A stretch of DNA of 64,000 nucleotides, taken from contig NW_002060943.1 of the NCBI RefSeq assembly GCF_000150275.1, positions 11,656,878 to 11,720,877 on the forward strand. The letters are read 5' to 3'. Below the pieces are notes generated by a model. The model ran no database searches. It was not told the origin of the DNA and was given only the letters and a program-made list of their open reading frames with translations. Shown piece by piece: positions 38,458 to 53,100 of this stretch. Position 1 is the first letter of the stretch. Each line of letters opens with the position of its first letter. This stretch comes from Trichoplax adhaerens (taxonomy: Eukaryota > Placozoa > Uniplacotomia > Trichoplacea > Trichoplacidae). Made by a program: the position numbers and the translations under genes.

Positions 38458-39278
38458 TCCAAAATATCCCCAAATTTATCACTAAAGTCTATTGCATTAT
38501 ACCTCCTTGCGTTCTACTTAGTCTTGTTTATTTCACGATCGATAGATAACTGAAAAGTATATCAATCTTCTTATTTAGATTCCACTGCACTATTCTAATA
38601 GTAAGGATTCGATCAACACTGCATACGTAAATACATCATCACGTATAGGAGTATCACAATCAATCATAACATTGATGCCGGAACAATAACATTTTCAAAA
38701 CTTCAGTCACTACCGAAGCCAACTAGTTTAATTTATCTTTTGTGAAAGATAGCTAATCTGTTCGTTATAAAGAGGCTCTTTTACTTTCCGCCTGTCGTCT
38801 ACTGTCATTTATCTGCTGCTACTTTCTTTCTATTTAATTAAGGCTATAGAATAGCCTATTTATATCAATTTTAAGAGAATTTATTTTATTTCAGATTCTA
38901 AAATAACACTCAAGTCATCAAATCAAAAAATTTCTAGTGGTCTGTGAAAGGATTCATTTCTTTTACATATCGAATAGATCAAACTATAGTTTTTTTTAAC
39001 TTTTCACTAGTAATTGGGAGTGCTCATAAGATCTCTACCCCAGTAAATTGTACGTAGGAATATGTTTCTTATTAATGTAATATACTCTCTTCGTACTAGT
39101 AGTAGCGTAATCACATATTACATAAATTTTACTGGAATAACACTACCGCGTAAAATTATCATCTTGTACATTGTACAGCATCAATAGTACTTATTATTAT
39201 TTTTTAAAGAAACCATAGATTGCTTTATAAAATATGGCATATAACATATGAATAAGTTAATTGGGATTGGAATAGGCA

Positions 39279-39500
39279 TCAGTGACCTTTACTTTTTCCA
39301 GCCATCGATGCGCAGTCAAATATAACATTGGTAGTCATTAGTTTTTGATGAAGGTAAGGATTGTCTGATAAATTATGAACAGGCCAACTTCGACCAGGAC
39401 AAGCATCAATGACCTTGATTTGCTTAGTCATAGATACCGTCATATACTCCACAATACAATTTTTAATGAATATGGCGTTATCTTGATCGTATTGGAGCCT
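39279..39500 (-). CDS. Possible coding fragment of an unidentified gene
   Basis: Minus-strand open frame of about 73 codons following an AG and containing QYDQDNAIF, IKVIDACPGRSWPV and HNLSDNPYLHQKL. A GTAAAG donor-like site lies near its end. Composition is more protein-like than the surroundings, but no family is recognised. The DNA also shows a weak internal duplication of the GGTCANTGATGC region. Confidence 0.25.
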   Translation of the reverse strand, partial: RLQYDQDNAIFIKNCIVEYMTVSMTKQIKVIDACPGRSWPVHNLSDNPYLHQKLMTTNVIFDCASMAGKSKGH

Positions 39501-39990
39501 TAATAATTAAAAACATTATTGTCTCATATCGTCTAGTATTTGCTTAAAGAATGTTTTACCAGCATACCGTCCGTATACAATGCGGTATATAGGCTAATAT
39601 CAATGCTCGATATGGTTATCGTATTTTGTTAAACCCGTCAAAACTTAATTCTGGGTTTATATCTTCGATAGTGGAATCAATTTTATAGTATATGACGGTC
39701 TACCACATGTTATGATTAGTTAGTTCTTTTTAATTCCTTTTTCTTCACGTAATAAGTTATCTGGAAATTGCCGTATTCTACATCAACAATACAGCAGTCT
39801 CATTTTATCGGCCATGGCGATGATGATTCTGAAGTTGCCGCCGTTTTGTCCATCAAGGCAAATCTACTAGACTATTTCATCGTAAAATAATATCAATTAG
39901 CTCATCAACCTACGGTTGTTTAATAATAACTAAAACATGCAAAATGTTACGGCATCAGTACTCGGCAACCTTTAAGTTGACGTGATCAAT

Positions 39991-40215
39991 TTATAGAAAA
40001 TACGCCATTGGATCTGTTCTTTCAAAGAATAAGTGGAATAGCTGTGTTCTAATTAAATTTGATACAGCATTATAAGAAGTTGTATGATCTATTTTAAACG
40101 CTTTTTGATTACTGATGGATAGGGTAATCTCTGCACATAAAGGTGTAATTACTATGATTATGATTATCAACGAGGACATTGCCGCAGTAGTAAGAACCGT
40201 GGATTCATCCGACAT
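39991..40215 (-). CDS. Possible N-terminal exon with signal anchor
   Basis: Minus-strand frame starting MSDESTVLTTAAM, followed by SSLIIIIIVITPLCAEI, a plausible signal peptide or signal anchor, then a hydrophilic stretch. An upstream in-frame Met exists at 40272. It could open the same unidentified gene as the fragments at 39.3-39.5 and 38.0-38.5 kb; this link is inference only. Confidence 0.25.
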   Translation of the reverse strand: MSDESTVLTTAAMSSLIIIIIVITPLCAEITLSISNQKAFKIDHTTSYNAVSNLIRTQLFHLFFERTDPMAYFL

Positions 40216-40272
40216 TTTCAATTCGTATAATGGCGTCAGATGATTATATGGCACATTAGATTTGGCCACCAA

Positions 40273-43200
40273 CTGTGCTATTTATTAATTGATCTTAGTT
40301 ACCGACAATTAATGAAAGAGAACTCGTACTTAAAGAACAATTAATTCTATAAATATCTATATGAAACTGTTATGACTAAGGTAATTAGGATGATTTTTTC
40401 TTGGGATAAGAAAGTAATGTTTAAAGATAAATCCTTAAATACCGACATTCAAAGTCTAATTTTACCGCTATCCTGTCTTTTAAATACATCGCATTGATAA
40501 CATCGCCTCCATTCCACATTGGTACGTGTAGGTGAAAACGAGTTTAAAGATCTCAATATCCAAAAGCAAAGTCAATTTTTTATGTTGCTGAAGTTTTAAT
40601 CTTGGCATCCTCATTTATTAACCAACTTGCGTCTCTACTTCGTTAGATTGATGGATGTTTAATAAAATTTTCATGTTAGAAACTTAGTGCCATCGAAGGA
40701 GAAAAATCTTGAGGTCAAGATAGAGTTTTAATGGTAAATGAGCATACGCGTAAATCAGATAAAGAAAAGGTTTTAATCTTATCTCGTTAAACTTTGCCAA
40801 AACCTACTCAAATCTTCGTATCCTATCCCAGAAAGCAGCAAAACTGCAGTAATTGTTGCCGGCTTATTATCTGGTAAGTAAATGCAATGATGATATACTT
40901 AAATTATTCATAACAACTTTATAAATATCGTCGGTTGTATCCTGAGATGCTAACTTTATCGCGATTATGAAAAAACAGAATTGCGGTAACTCTTAAATTG
41001 GTATAATTAATCGTTCAAATTTTATTTCATTTACCGTATCTAATATATGAACTAAAGATTTTTATCTGTCCCATATCTGTATAACTAATTTCGATTGGTA
41101 TTTTAATGTTTGATATCGTCGAATGATAATCCAGATACATTAAGATTAAGATTTTTTAACGTTTTTTAAAGATATTGAAATTTCACTATAATAGTATGCA
41201 TAGTATCTACTATACATGCATATTCCTCAATGAGTAAAGACTGAAAATTTTAGAAAGAAATAGCTTAACTTTGAGGTTCTTTAAAGTTCACTTTACATAG
41301 TTATGTCTACTAATAATCATATGATCACTTTAAAGATTAAGATCAAGAGACTTAAATAATACCATATGGTTCTAATATAAACATTCCTTTTAGTTCGTCC
41401 TCTGTTTATAGTATACACTTTTGATACTAGTAACGATGTTCTTTACTATCTATTGCTAAGAAATTTGAGCCATAAGTCATTATTGCTGTATGGATAGCAT
41501 ATCATACACTCACTTTGATATAATGCTATAAGCTACAGTAGTATTTATGTACATATATAGGCCCATACACAGAGTAAATTATATGTAAATTACAAATTAA
41601 TATCATTACCTAGCATAAAGTGGTGCAAGTACCCATCTTACTTCTATTAGTCCTATCAGTTACGTGTGGCTTTGATGATTATGATCATAGTGACATGTTC
41701 TTCATCTAGTACTAAAAACTTAGTATCACCTATCTTTAATTATGACTATTTAATTAGCGAATGCACCGTACCGACGACACCATGTATTCTTTCATTGCGA
41801 ACAAATTTTTAGCAGATATATTGGTCATCGGGAGCTGTTCATTTGCATATGCTTTGACTACCTAGACAACTGTTTGTTTTGATTAGCCCCGGATTGATTT
41901 CAAAACAAATCGAACTTTACGTTTATTATACTTTAACAGCGTTATAAGGTTCATTGGTTAACAATTGCAAGAAATAAACACCTAGCAACTGCCAACGTAT
42001 CCGTTTCTAACTATCTTTCTTCCTTATTCCTGTTTTGTAAAAGTAAAAGCTTCCCCTTCAATTTAATGAGAATATAGACTGGCTAAATATACTACTCAAT
42101 TTGATAATTGATCACTACCGTAGCCGTTCCATACAGGTACTGAATATCTATCTTTACGATCATTTGCAATTAAAAAGTATTCATAAGTGATTATTAGAAG
42201 CAAACCACAAATTTATAAGGAGATTACGACAGCGAATCTAAATTTCGTGAAGGCTTTTTTAGTCGGATTTAAATAGAATCAGAGCATAGACTTTATGAGA
42301 AGCAGATGAAGATCTAAATAAATTAGAAAGGACAAAATCCAACTAATGATCAGTCTTGAATGAAACATATTATATTGAAATTAAATTTGTTAATTGAAAA
42401 GTGCTTTATTAATATTATATGTCGCTTTTATAATTTACTTGCGTTCTTATTAAACTGCCATTTCGGCCATAGTCCATTCTCAACTAATGTTAGATGATTC
42501 GCGGAACGAACTGTACTATCTTCTATCGTATTATTTTTTAGTCGCAGTGAAAAATTCATAATCTATAAAGATTATTTGAATAGTGATCTTTTATTGTTGA
42601 TTTATTACTACGATGCAATCGAATCACAATCATTTTTGATCTACGATAAAGCATAAATATTCTAAATATGTAAATTAAATTGCCATGTGTCCATTCATAC
42701 TAAAAATAGTAGTACGACAAAATCTTCCATTCCCACTCGATCACTTAGCAATAAAACCATTTGATGCCCGCTTTAATTTCTAAAATCAGTACTTTCTTTG
42801 CCTTATATTAATTTACCATGTCCTTCGCAGTTAGTATCGAATTCATTCACAACAGGAAAAAATTACTTTGCTAGGTGGACTGCCCATCTACGTAATTTTA
42901 CTTGTTATAGATTTAGCCTTGCCTCTCATTCACGTTAGCCAATTTATAACAATAAATTATCTTGTAATGTTTACATAAACTAATAGCTATGGACATTGAA
43001 CAGGAATGAAAGGTTAATTCAAAATAATTTAGGTGCAATGTAAAACATGAATTTTTTTTTAAATCTAGTAAGGCGTGTAAAAATAGAAAGATTCAGAGAT
43101 GATATTTCTCATTTTCCTTCGCTAGGACTTTAAGTTCAAAACTTAGTTATTATATTTATGGATACAGAAGACATCAGATCTACCTCTTAAAAGATTTAAG

Positions 43201-44137
43201 TAATATAGTTTTACAGTAACCTCACAATTTGATTTGAGAGCTTTATTTTTCTCCTCCTCTGCAAGGAATAAACACATGTTACGGTAGAAACCATATATCT
43301 ATAATATGTTCTAGAAATTATTCTTGTAGGCTAAATTTCGACGATGTTGTTTTAATTTTACGTCGGACGACATGGAGCGAAATTTAATAACTAAGGCGTT
43401 ATTTTTTAATATTTATAACCAATTTTACAAACTTCATTACAATTAACACACTAAATATTACATTCTCCTTCGATTTTATTTTGTAATATCTAGTCAGAGG
43501 GAGAGCTACAATTTGAGCATTCGGGCCGATATCTCTTACTTATTATAGTTGATTCGAAATTAATCTAATCAATTCAATTTCTTATATTAAGTTATATTAT
43601 TGGCTTATTGAGCAGCCTAATCGTTTGATATTAAGCAGGTTTAATATTAATGAAAAAGCCCATTAAGCATACTTTATTAGACGACATAAGGTTAAAGCCA
43701 CTAATGAGAACATTAGTTGAAAATTAATTTCTTAGATGATCTAAGGCTATAAATATCTAATCGGGCCTACCCAGTATTTAGTGTTTAGATCAGTGTTAAT
43801 ATTGATTCGTAGTGCGGTAAGATAGCAAGTATGATAGAATATGAAATAAAATCCAGCCATTATCATTAGATTTTGTAGCTAAAGGAATCACAAATCAGTT
43901 TATATCATATGCAACATCAAAGCTAACACCGATTGATCTTTTAGTTCTACTATTATAAGATTGCGAATCATTCTGCCATATTCGTAACGGTTGTTATAAA
44001 TGTCATCCTCATTTTAGCTCCAGCTAAGATTTGCTTAGTAACGTGCTGCTATAATAATAATAACAGCAGTTCTTTGTACCCCTGTGTGATTGCAGATCGA
44101 AATATAATAATCTAAATTATTAATTTCAGTAAACAAG
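40273..44137. other. Gene-poor DNA upstream of NOS
   Basis: No exon with recognisable similarity was found. TAATTTCAG immediately before the first NOS coding exon (44122-44130) looks like a splice acceptor, so a non-coding first exon and the NOS promoter probably lie somewhere in this stretch. Confidence 0.5.
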
Positions 44138-47100
44138 ATGGAAGAGTTACGCGATACAACTATCCAAGTTACTAAAGATAACATCAGTGAAAATTATGGT
44201 TTTCAAGTCAAGAATTACGACGCAATGACTTACTGCACAGTATCTCACATTGTGGATAACAACAAAAACAATAAAGCTAATCCAGATATTAGTGAATTGC
44301 AATTAGGCGATCTATTGATAGCCGTTAATGATATATCACTAGCGGATCAATCAGTAGAAGACATGTATGATATTATTGATCAAAATTCAAAAAATGATAT
44401 GGTAAATTTGACTATTAGATCAAAACATCAGCTACTAAATTCTAATAATCACAACGGAGGCGAAAATATTACAAAATTGAACGGCAATTCAAGAATTAAG
44501 ATTAAAAGGAAAATTGGTCTGGGAAGAGATCCTAGTTTGGATGGTACTTTTGAAAGTAATAATAACCAAGACCACGGTCAAGATAGCAATAATGGTAAGA
44601 AAGCATCACCGATCGCACAAATCAATATCGATGAATTAATGGCAAGCGATGACGATGCTATTGGCAGTCAGAATGATTGCCCAGAACAGCCTGTTGATGG
44701 AGTAAATCTCAGAGTAAAAAAAAATTCCGAGGTAGATAAAATACCGGCTAAGAAGTGGACCAAGGAAGCTGTATTAGAAGATCTTACTACGGATAAATCG
44801 AAAATTAATAAGCTCCTTTATACAAGATCTCGTCGTTGTCAAAGCGATGGCTCTCAGGGCAGTCAAAAGCATTTAACCAAATTATTAATTAATGGTAAAG
44901 AAATACCTGGTGCTATTGCAGAAGAAGATACATCTAAAAACGGCTTTATTCGCTTAAAGAACTGGTCTAACAGCAGTTATCTACACGATACTCTTCACAA
45001 GAAAGCCAAATGCGTAAGCGATAATTAGCACTTAAGCATAATTTATTTTATGACAAGTATTAAATTAAATAGAAGAAATTCTTATTAGTGCCGCCACTAT
45101 TCAACTACCTCATTTGTAAACAATTATGTGTTATGGGAATTAATTAACATAATCTAAATATTCTTGATTATCTTTACGTAGCCAATGACTTGTGGTAGCC
45201 AGGTCTGCTACGGTTCTAGCATGAATTTTTTGCCAGAACAGAAACCTGAATATACTACCGAAAGCTATCGGCAATATATCATTGACCAAGCCGTTAATTT
45301 TATCAGAGAATATTACCTAAATTTAAGGAAGTAAGTTGAAAACATAGAATAATTTAATGTCTACGAAACAATGATATTTACTGGAAAAAATTGGACTATC
45401 TACCAATTTCCATAGTGCTAAGTGTTCCTTACATTTTCAATAAATCTATATTTTGTTCTTACAGTGAAAACCCGAACTCTAATATTGATTTTGAAAAAGA
45501 AGAGCTAGCTCGCCTAGAGCAAATCATTGAAGATGTAGAACAGACTGGATTTTATGAACAGACATATAGCGAATTGGTCTTTGGAGCTAAATTAGCCTGG
45601 AGAAATGCAACGCGTTGTATTGGTCGCATTCAGTGGTCTCGACTAAAAGTATGGGATAGCTTCATACAATTTGAGAGCTCAAAGTTTTGCTCTATTACTT
45701 ATTTTTATAGCTCATAGTAACTGCTCTAAGGCTTTTGGGATTTGTATCTATAGCTGAAACAAACAGTAATGAAACCAATATATCCAATTTTTGCACCACA
45801 GGTTTTTGATGCAAGGCACGTGAAGACAACTGATGAAATGTTTCAAGCAATATGCGAGCATTTAAAATATGCTACTAACAACGGCAACTTAAGGTTATAT
45901 TGCTAGTATAATAACCTGTAACCAACTGTTTGAATTAAAAGTACACAAAAAATTTACTTCGTGATAGCTGAATAATTGTTTCTTTGGCATGATATAAAAT
46001 TGTTGAACATAAAAAATGATTATTTAGGCTTTGTGATCCTTAGTACTATAGTAATTTATTGCCGCCATCTAAAATATGATGATAACTATAGTTATACAAT
46101 CTCAACAGTTTACTCTGTCGACACAGTACTAACGTCAAATTAAATATTAAGTCAAATTTAAAGTCTGCAATATTAAGGAGTGGGATATGGATGTGATTAG
46201 CAAGTGATTTTAACATTTAGAATATCGCATGAGCAGGTAGTGGAGTTAGAACTGTGTGCTATTTTACAGTATTTTAGTGCCAAATAAAATATGAAATTAT
46301 ATTCAAACTTTGCTAGTATTAAATGATATAAAGGATATAGCTGAAAGTAACAAGTAATGTATACCTTATGAGATGCTCTTTCTCTATTTCTACTTCCGTA
46401 TTGGTCTTTTATGAAGCTGACTAAACTCAATTTCTCCAACAGATCAGTTCTTACTATCTTTGCTCCAAGAAATGGAAGTAAACAAAACGACTTTCGAATA
46501 TGGAATGCTCAATTAATTCGCTATGCTGGCTATAAGATGGATGATGGTTCAATCATAGGTGATAGAGCAACAGTTGAATTTACTGAGGTAACTTTTGATG
46601 ATTGTTTTTGACATAACGCAGTAAAAATTACAGATATTTGCAACTAAATCATAATTGAAATTGATATGAACATTCTAAGCTATGTCTAAGCTTTGGCTGG
46701 AGAGGGTCTGGTGGAAGATTTGATGTCCTTCCTTTGATTTTGCAAGCAAACGGTGGTGAACCACAATTTTATGAGATACCTCCGGAACTTGTCTTGGAAG
46801 TTTGTTTACGCCATCCAAAGTAAGGAAGCAATTACCGTATTTACATTTTCTACTTTTACTTGATCATGAACCAACCGTTACATAGTCACTAGCAATAAAT
46901 ATCTTCGTATAGATTAGTCCTTTATTCCGTGTAAATAAGTTGGTTTCAGTGCAATATTTTATACTTTCATTTCTTAGGTATCCTTGGTTTGAGAACCTGG
47001 GTCTGAAATGGTATGCTTTGCCAGCTGTCGCAAATATGATGTTTGATGTCGGTGGAATTGAGTTTCCTTGTGCACCATTTAATGGATGGTAAGGGGTTTA

Positions 47101-50100
47101 GTTTAACAAGATGACTTGTTAGTCTAATCGATGGTAATCTAGCTTACTTTATAAGCATCATAATGTGATCTATTTGTAAAAGAGTGTAAATAGTGTTGCT
47201 GTCTACTATTTGATAATAAATTCACTGATTATTGAAGGTACATGGGTACTGAAATTGGATCTCGAGACTTAGGTGATACTTATCGCTATAACGTATGCGA
47301 GGTAAGATAGCAGGTAGATAATAACTGTTCTACTTGCCTATTTATACTTCGCAGACAGACTAATATAATTGCCTTTTTGCGAATATTAGACGGTAGGACA
47401 ACACATGGGACTAGATACTAAGAATAATTCATCATTATGGAAAGATAAAGCATTAGTGGAATTAAATATAGCAGTTCTGTATAGTTTCCAGGTATTTTAT
47501 AATATTTGAAAGCCATTTAGTTTTGATTTATTGTCAATGTTTAGGTAGTGTACCGTACCTGATAGCAAATATCTTGGCTGCTAACCGGGCTAAATCGCGT
47601 ATTTTTCTAATTTACGTTTATTTATGTAAACTATGTAGGAAGATAACGTAACTATTGTAGATCATCATTCAGTCTCTGAATCTTTCATGAATCACTTAGA
47701 GCACGAGGTAAATTGCTTGAGGTCTTATGCTTGATAGTTATGTCTTGTTCCATTTTTCTATTGCTGCTAGAACTAATGTTAGTATTATAGGTCCTAATAT
47801 TGGTATGATGAAATTAGTTTGATTTACTTTCTTTATAACTTACTAAAGACGAGTATAAGAGGAGGCTGTCCATCGGACTGGGTTTGGCTTGTACCTCCAT
47901 TATCTGGCAGTGCTTCAGAAGTCTATCATCAAGTAAAGTTTTCTTGTTATGCATTAAACAAATCATATGTACTAAACGTATTACATCTAATCTTATCATT
48001 AATATTAATCATGAATTGGTTTAATCTGTATAATAATCTGGCAGGAGTTACTGAGCTATCGATTGAAACCATCATTTGAATACCAGGTTAACCCATACTT
48101 TCTATTAATTTTTGAATCTACACTGTTGTATATACTGTAACTAGTTAGGAGATATGGAAATCTGTAGCAAAATGCCTACAATTATTTTACCTTAAATTGT
48201 GGCGTTTATTTACAATTTGTAGAATTTGAAATGAATTCATTGCATAAGTATAAGTATGATTTGATGAACAAACTCCAAATATCTTCTTATTTTAGCCGGA
48301 TCCTGCGATTGATTATTATAAAAGAAAGAGAAAAAGAAGAATAAAATTTAAAAATGCTGGAAAGTATGACTGATTGTTAATCGTTTTGTATCATGCTTAA
48401 ATTGGTAACTTTCAGTCATTTTTTAATTTATGTGGTCTTTAAACCCGAACATTATGCTTGTACTGTTGGCTAATTTGTCGTATAGAGTCTACTTAAGTAG
48501 CTTTATATAATGACTACTTAATTTATTATTTTACAAACTTTTTAAATCATGTTTAGTGCAATACTCTTTGCCCATTATCTCATTAAGAATACCTTGGCTA
48601 AACGTCCTAAAGTTACGATTCTATATGCTACTGAGACTGGAAAATCGGAATATTACGCTAAAATTGTAACCAACATATTTTCCTATGGATTTGATGTTAA
48701 GGTTGGACATGTTCAATAGCAGTCTGAAAATATAATGAATAAGTGTTAAAATCAGCTGGTATTAGCCAAAACGATTAAGATCGGAATCATTTGACAAATT
48801 TTGTAACGTCCTCATTAAGATTGTTATTCTTTTGCAATCATAGCTGGTTTGCATGAAAGACTACGATCCGAGCAATCTGTCTCAGGAAAAATTATTGCTT
48901 ATTGTTACTAGTACTTTCGGTAACGGAGATCCACCTGATAACGGAGTGGTATGATTTTTAGTTAATTAGTTCGAGATTTGCTTACAAATTACAATTATCC
49001 CATATATCGATACGGGAAATGATGCAATTTCTTTGTTCTTATTAGAAATTTGGAAGCTATCTATACCAAAGATGCAATCCCAGAGCCAAGTATTGCATTT
49101 ATTAATGCTATCTTATATATTAAAGCTTCCTGTTTTTAAGAAATCAATTTAAATTGACTCCATTAGAGTAAGAGAAAATCGCAGAAGTATTCATTTACCG
49201 AGAGGTTCCAATAAACCTATGCTTTCGAGAATAGCATCTAGCAATTACAGCAATATGAAGTAAATGCTGTTGTATAAGTGGATATATTTTTTATTACTTT
49301 TAAATTGTGATTGAGTCATTAATACCTTATTTAATATTTAAAGGTATGCAGTTTTCGGGTTGGGTTCGCGAGCTTATCCGCACTTTTGTGCCTTTGCTCG
49401 ATCTGTCGATCGGCTACTTTGCCATATGGGTGCTGAGCGTATTCATGATATTGGTGAAGGAGATGAACTATTTGGGCAAGAAGACTCTTTTCGCAAATGG
49501 ACAGAGGAAATCTTTCATGTAAGAAATAAATGAAATGGGATATTGCCTTGTTTGTTGGATTCATTTTACATTAATACCATGATTTTGTTGCTGCTTCAAT
49601 TCTAGTACTAAAGAGTCCGATTAATCTTACTTTACTAGTAGCATAAATTTCAATATTTTGCTTGGATAATTTTGTTTTTAGATCAGTTGTGAATCATTTC
49701 ATCTAAAGAGTATTGATAAGAAGGACGCCCTTTCGACTTTATATAAAAACAGCAATCACTGGTATCCGGGTAAATTCCGTATGCAGGAAGAATCGCTTGA
49801 TATAGAAAAAACTGATATTTGCATCGGTTAGTAGGCAAAATCTAATTAAAAGCATTTTTACAATTCCAAGTAGTGCAGTACTATTATGATTATATATATA
49901 TTGTAATTTTGAGGTTAGTTATATTATCTATCGATAGGTTTATCTAAGGTACATGGTAAAGAAGTTATCTCAGGGAAATTGATTTCCAGGCAGAACCTTC
50001 AATCGACATCTTCTGAGTATGACTTTAATAATCATTTATTTTATATATATGGCAAAAGCTTGTTAAATCTATTTTCTTATTTAGTAATTTCCATCTATGT

Positions 50101-53100
50101 TTAAACTTACTATCAATATTTGGTGATTTATTTGTTGATTTAGTCGATCAACTATATTGGTGCGTATCGGCACAAAAGGGAAGAAATCATTATCTTTTCA
50201 TCCTGGCGATCATCTAGCTATTTTTCCGGCTAATCATCCACGTTTAGTCCAGCGATTAATTAACGCTTTACATGATGCCCCAGATCCAGATCAACCCATT
50301 AAAATCGAGTATTGTCAGGAGAAAGCCGGTAAACAACAATATGCATAAGTCATGATTATAATTAAGCTATATCCCTTATTAAGTCTATTAAATATATGTT
50401 GACATTTGGAAATTAAAAATAGAATATAAAGTAATGATTATTAAAGTCTATACTGTTACAAAAGTGAACGCTTTGATATTTTATTAGGTCAAAAGATTTG
50501 GCAAGTTTTCGATCGTTTGCCACTACCTTGCACATTGCGCGATGCTTTTACTTATTATCTGGATATAACAACTCCGCCAACACCTCAAATGCTGCAGCAC
50601 CTTGCTACAGAGGTAAATTTACTATTCACCTTTCGTAAAACTATTTAATCATTCAATTATAAAATGATCTATTAAGGATAATAATATGATGATAATGACT
50701 TTATCCTATTCTATTTGTATCAAGGCTGCTCGTGATACCGATAAACAGCGATTAGAGTTATTAGGAAGAGTGAGTTAATGTTAAAAATTATTAGATTAAT
50801 TATGTTTAGTGTATTTATATCGATTGATCTAATCCATTTTGCTTCGATAAAAATATATAATTCTATTGATTTCAAAGGGTTCACAAAAATATGAAGACTG
50901 GAAATTTGAAAAATGTCCTCATATCATCGAAGTTATTGAAGAATTTCCTTCGCTTAAAGTTTCTCCATTATTGTTGTTAACTCAACTACCGTTGTTGCAA
51001 CAAGTAAATTTAATTAATTTTCTTTTTGTAGATACTAACTACACCTATAAAATACTCATACTTAATTCTCTGGTTATTTTAAAATTACAAAGTACAGTTA
51101 TATATTGTGAAATATAAGCTAATATTTTACTGAAATATTTCAGAGATACTATTCGATATCTTCATCGCCCAAACTGCATAAAAATGAAATCCATTGCACC
51201 GTTGCTGTTGTCAGCTATAGAACAAGTGGAGGTCTAGGGGTTAAACACGAGGGAGTTTGCTCAAACTGGCTAACAAGGCTAGAAGCAGGAGCAACAATTC
51301 CGTGCTTCGTTCGACCGTATGTTTGTTTAACTCACAGTATTTTCTTCAAGGTAGATACTATGCTCATTTTAAATCGCTTCTTGAATCCTTAGAGATGCAG
51401 CTTTTCATATGCCTGAAGACGTGTCTGTGCCAATAATCTTAATTGGCCCTGGTACCGGAATTGCACCTTTCCGAAGCTTCTGGCAACAACGCTTCTACGA
51501 TATGAATTTATCGACTCACAGGCCAGTTGAACAAGATATTGCTATCTCAACTCATTCGAAATTTGCAGCAAACATTGAAAAAAAGAGATCGCATCTACGA
51601 CGTACACAATCTGATGCATCTGATTACCCTCCTACCGGTACGAGAAGCAAAGATCGAGGAGAAACTGATGTGTCTGGAAAATCAAAAAATCATTGTTCCG
51701 GTATAGAATTTGATCGTATACAGCTCCATTTATTTCTAGAAGTCGGAATTGTTTAATAGCTTTGGCTGCATAAACATTTTTGCTTGCATCTTAGTTGCAA
51801 AGAGCGTTTTTGGAGAAATGATCTTGTATTTTGGATGTCGAAATTCGAAGACTGATGATATATATAAGGATGAGCTACGAAAAGCGTTGACAGATCACGT
51901 ACTGACCCATGTACAAACAGCCTATTCTAGACAAGAACATAAGCCAAAAGTATTTAACTTAAAATCTCAATTTTAGTATTAAAGCATAAGTTTTATCGAT
52001 GCATGCAAAATTATAACGATAACTATATTTCACTGTAAAAATTTCAGCAATATGTTCAAGATTTAATAAAGAAGGATGCTTTCGAGTTATGTAAGTTAAT
52101 TCTTGATCATGGAGCGCACATCTACGTTTGTGGAGATGTTTCTATGTCTGCTGATGTTGGTCGTACAATTCAGGTATGCTAGTAAAAGTAATACAAATAT
52201 ATTACAATTTGGAATATCAGAAATAAGTATTAGTGCTAAATTTAGCTATTATATTGACAATTATTACTTGTTTAATATATAGAATGTTTTGGAGGACTAC
52301 GGTGCAATGTCTAGTACTGAATCGCAGGAGTGTATAACCAGACTTCGAGTAAATTACAATCTTCCAAACGATACATTTGATTTATTAATAAAATTAATAT
52401 ATAATTATCGTCTACTATTATTAAAGAATCACTAATGTAATTGGTTAACAGCAATTTCTATATTGAATTGAATTCTTTAAATAGGACTCTGGTCGCTATC
52501 ATGAAGATATATTTGGAGTAACTTTGAGAACATTCGAAGTGACCACTAATCGGCGAAAAGCTGCGCAGAGGTAAAATAATGAAATCAGCAGTCCCTTGAA
52601 TTTACATCGTTGCTCACTTATTTGCTGCTTTTACTTTCAATTCTAAATATAACTTCTAATTTATGATATGTTCTGACTACTGTCAACTCATTGATAGATA
52701 TATGATATTTTACGGATTATAAAACACTCTTACGATTTTTCTTACTTTATTTACAATATAATCATCAACATAGAGCTTGGATTCTAGTTTCTGGAGATGA
52801 TAAAACCGTCAAAGCTAGTGCCTCTGGCAGTAGTATTATCCCGCGTATATTTCCAGTAAGTCTTATTGAAATTGTAATAGAGTTATCCAAAAATTAATAA
52901 GCCAACTAAGCAAACTTAGAGTCAAGTTAAGATTCAGAAATGAGCCAAAATGATATCTAGCTTTATACGGCGTATTAAAAAATACAATGTCTTTATAGTA
53001 CATTTGATTGAACTTAGAGTAGAATAAAGATTCAGGAATGGACCAATAACAATATCTTACTTCATTCTGCGTATTAAAATATGCAAAGTTTTTATAATAA

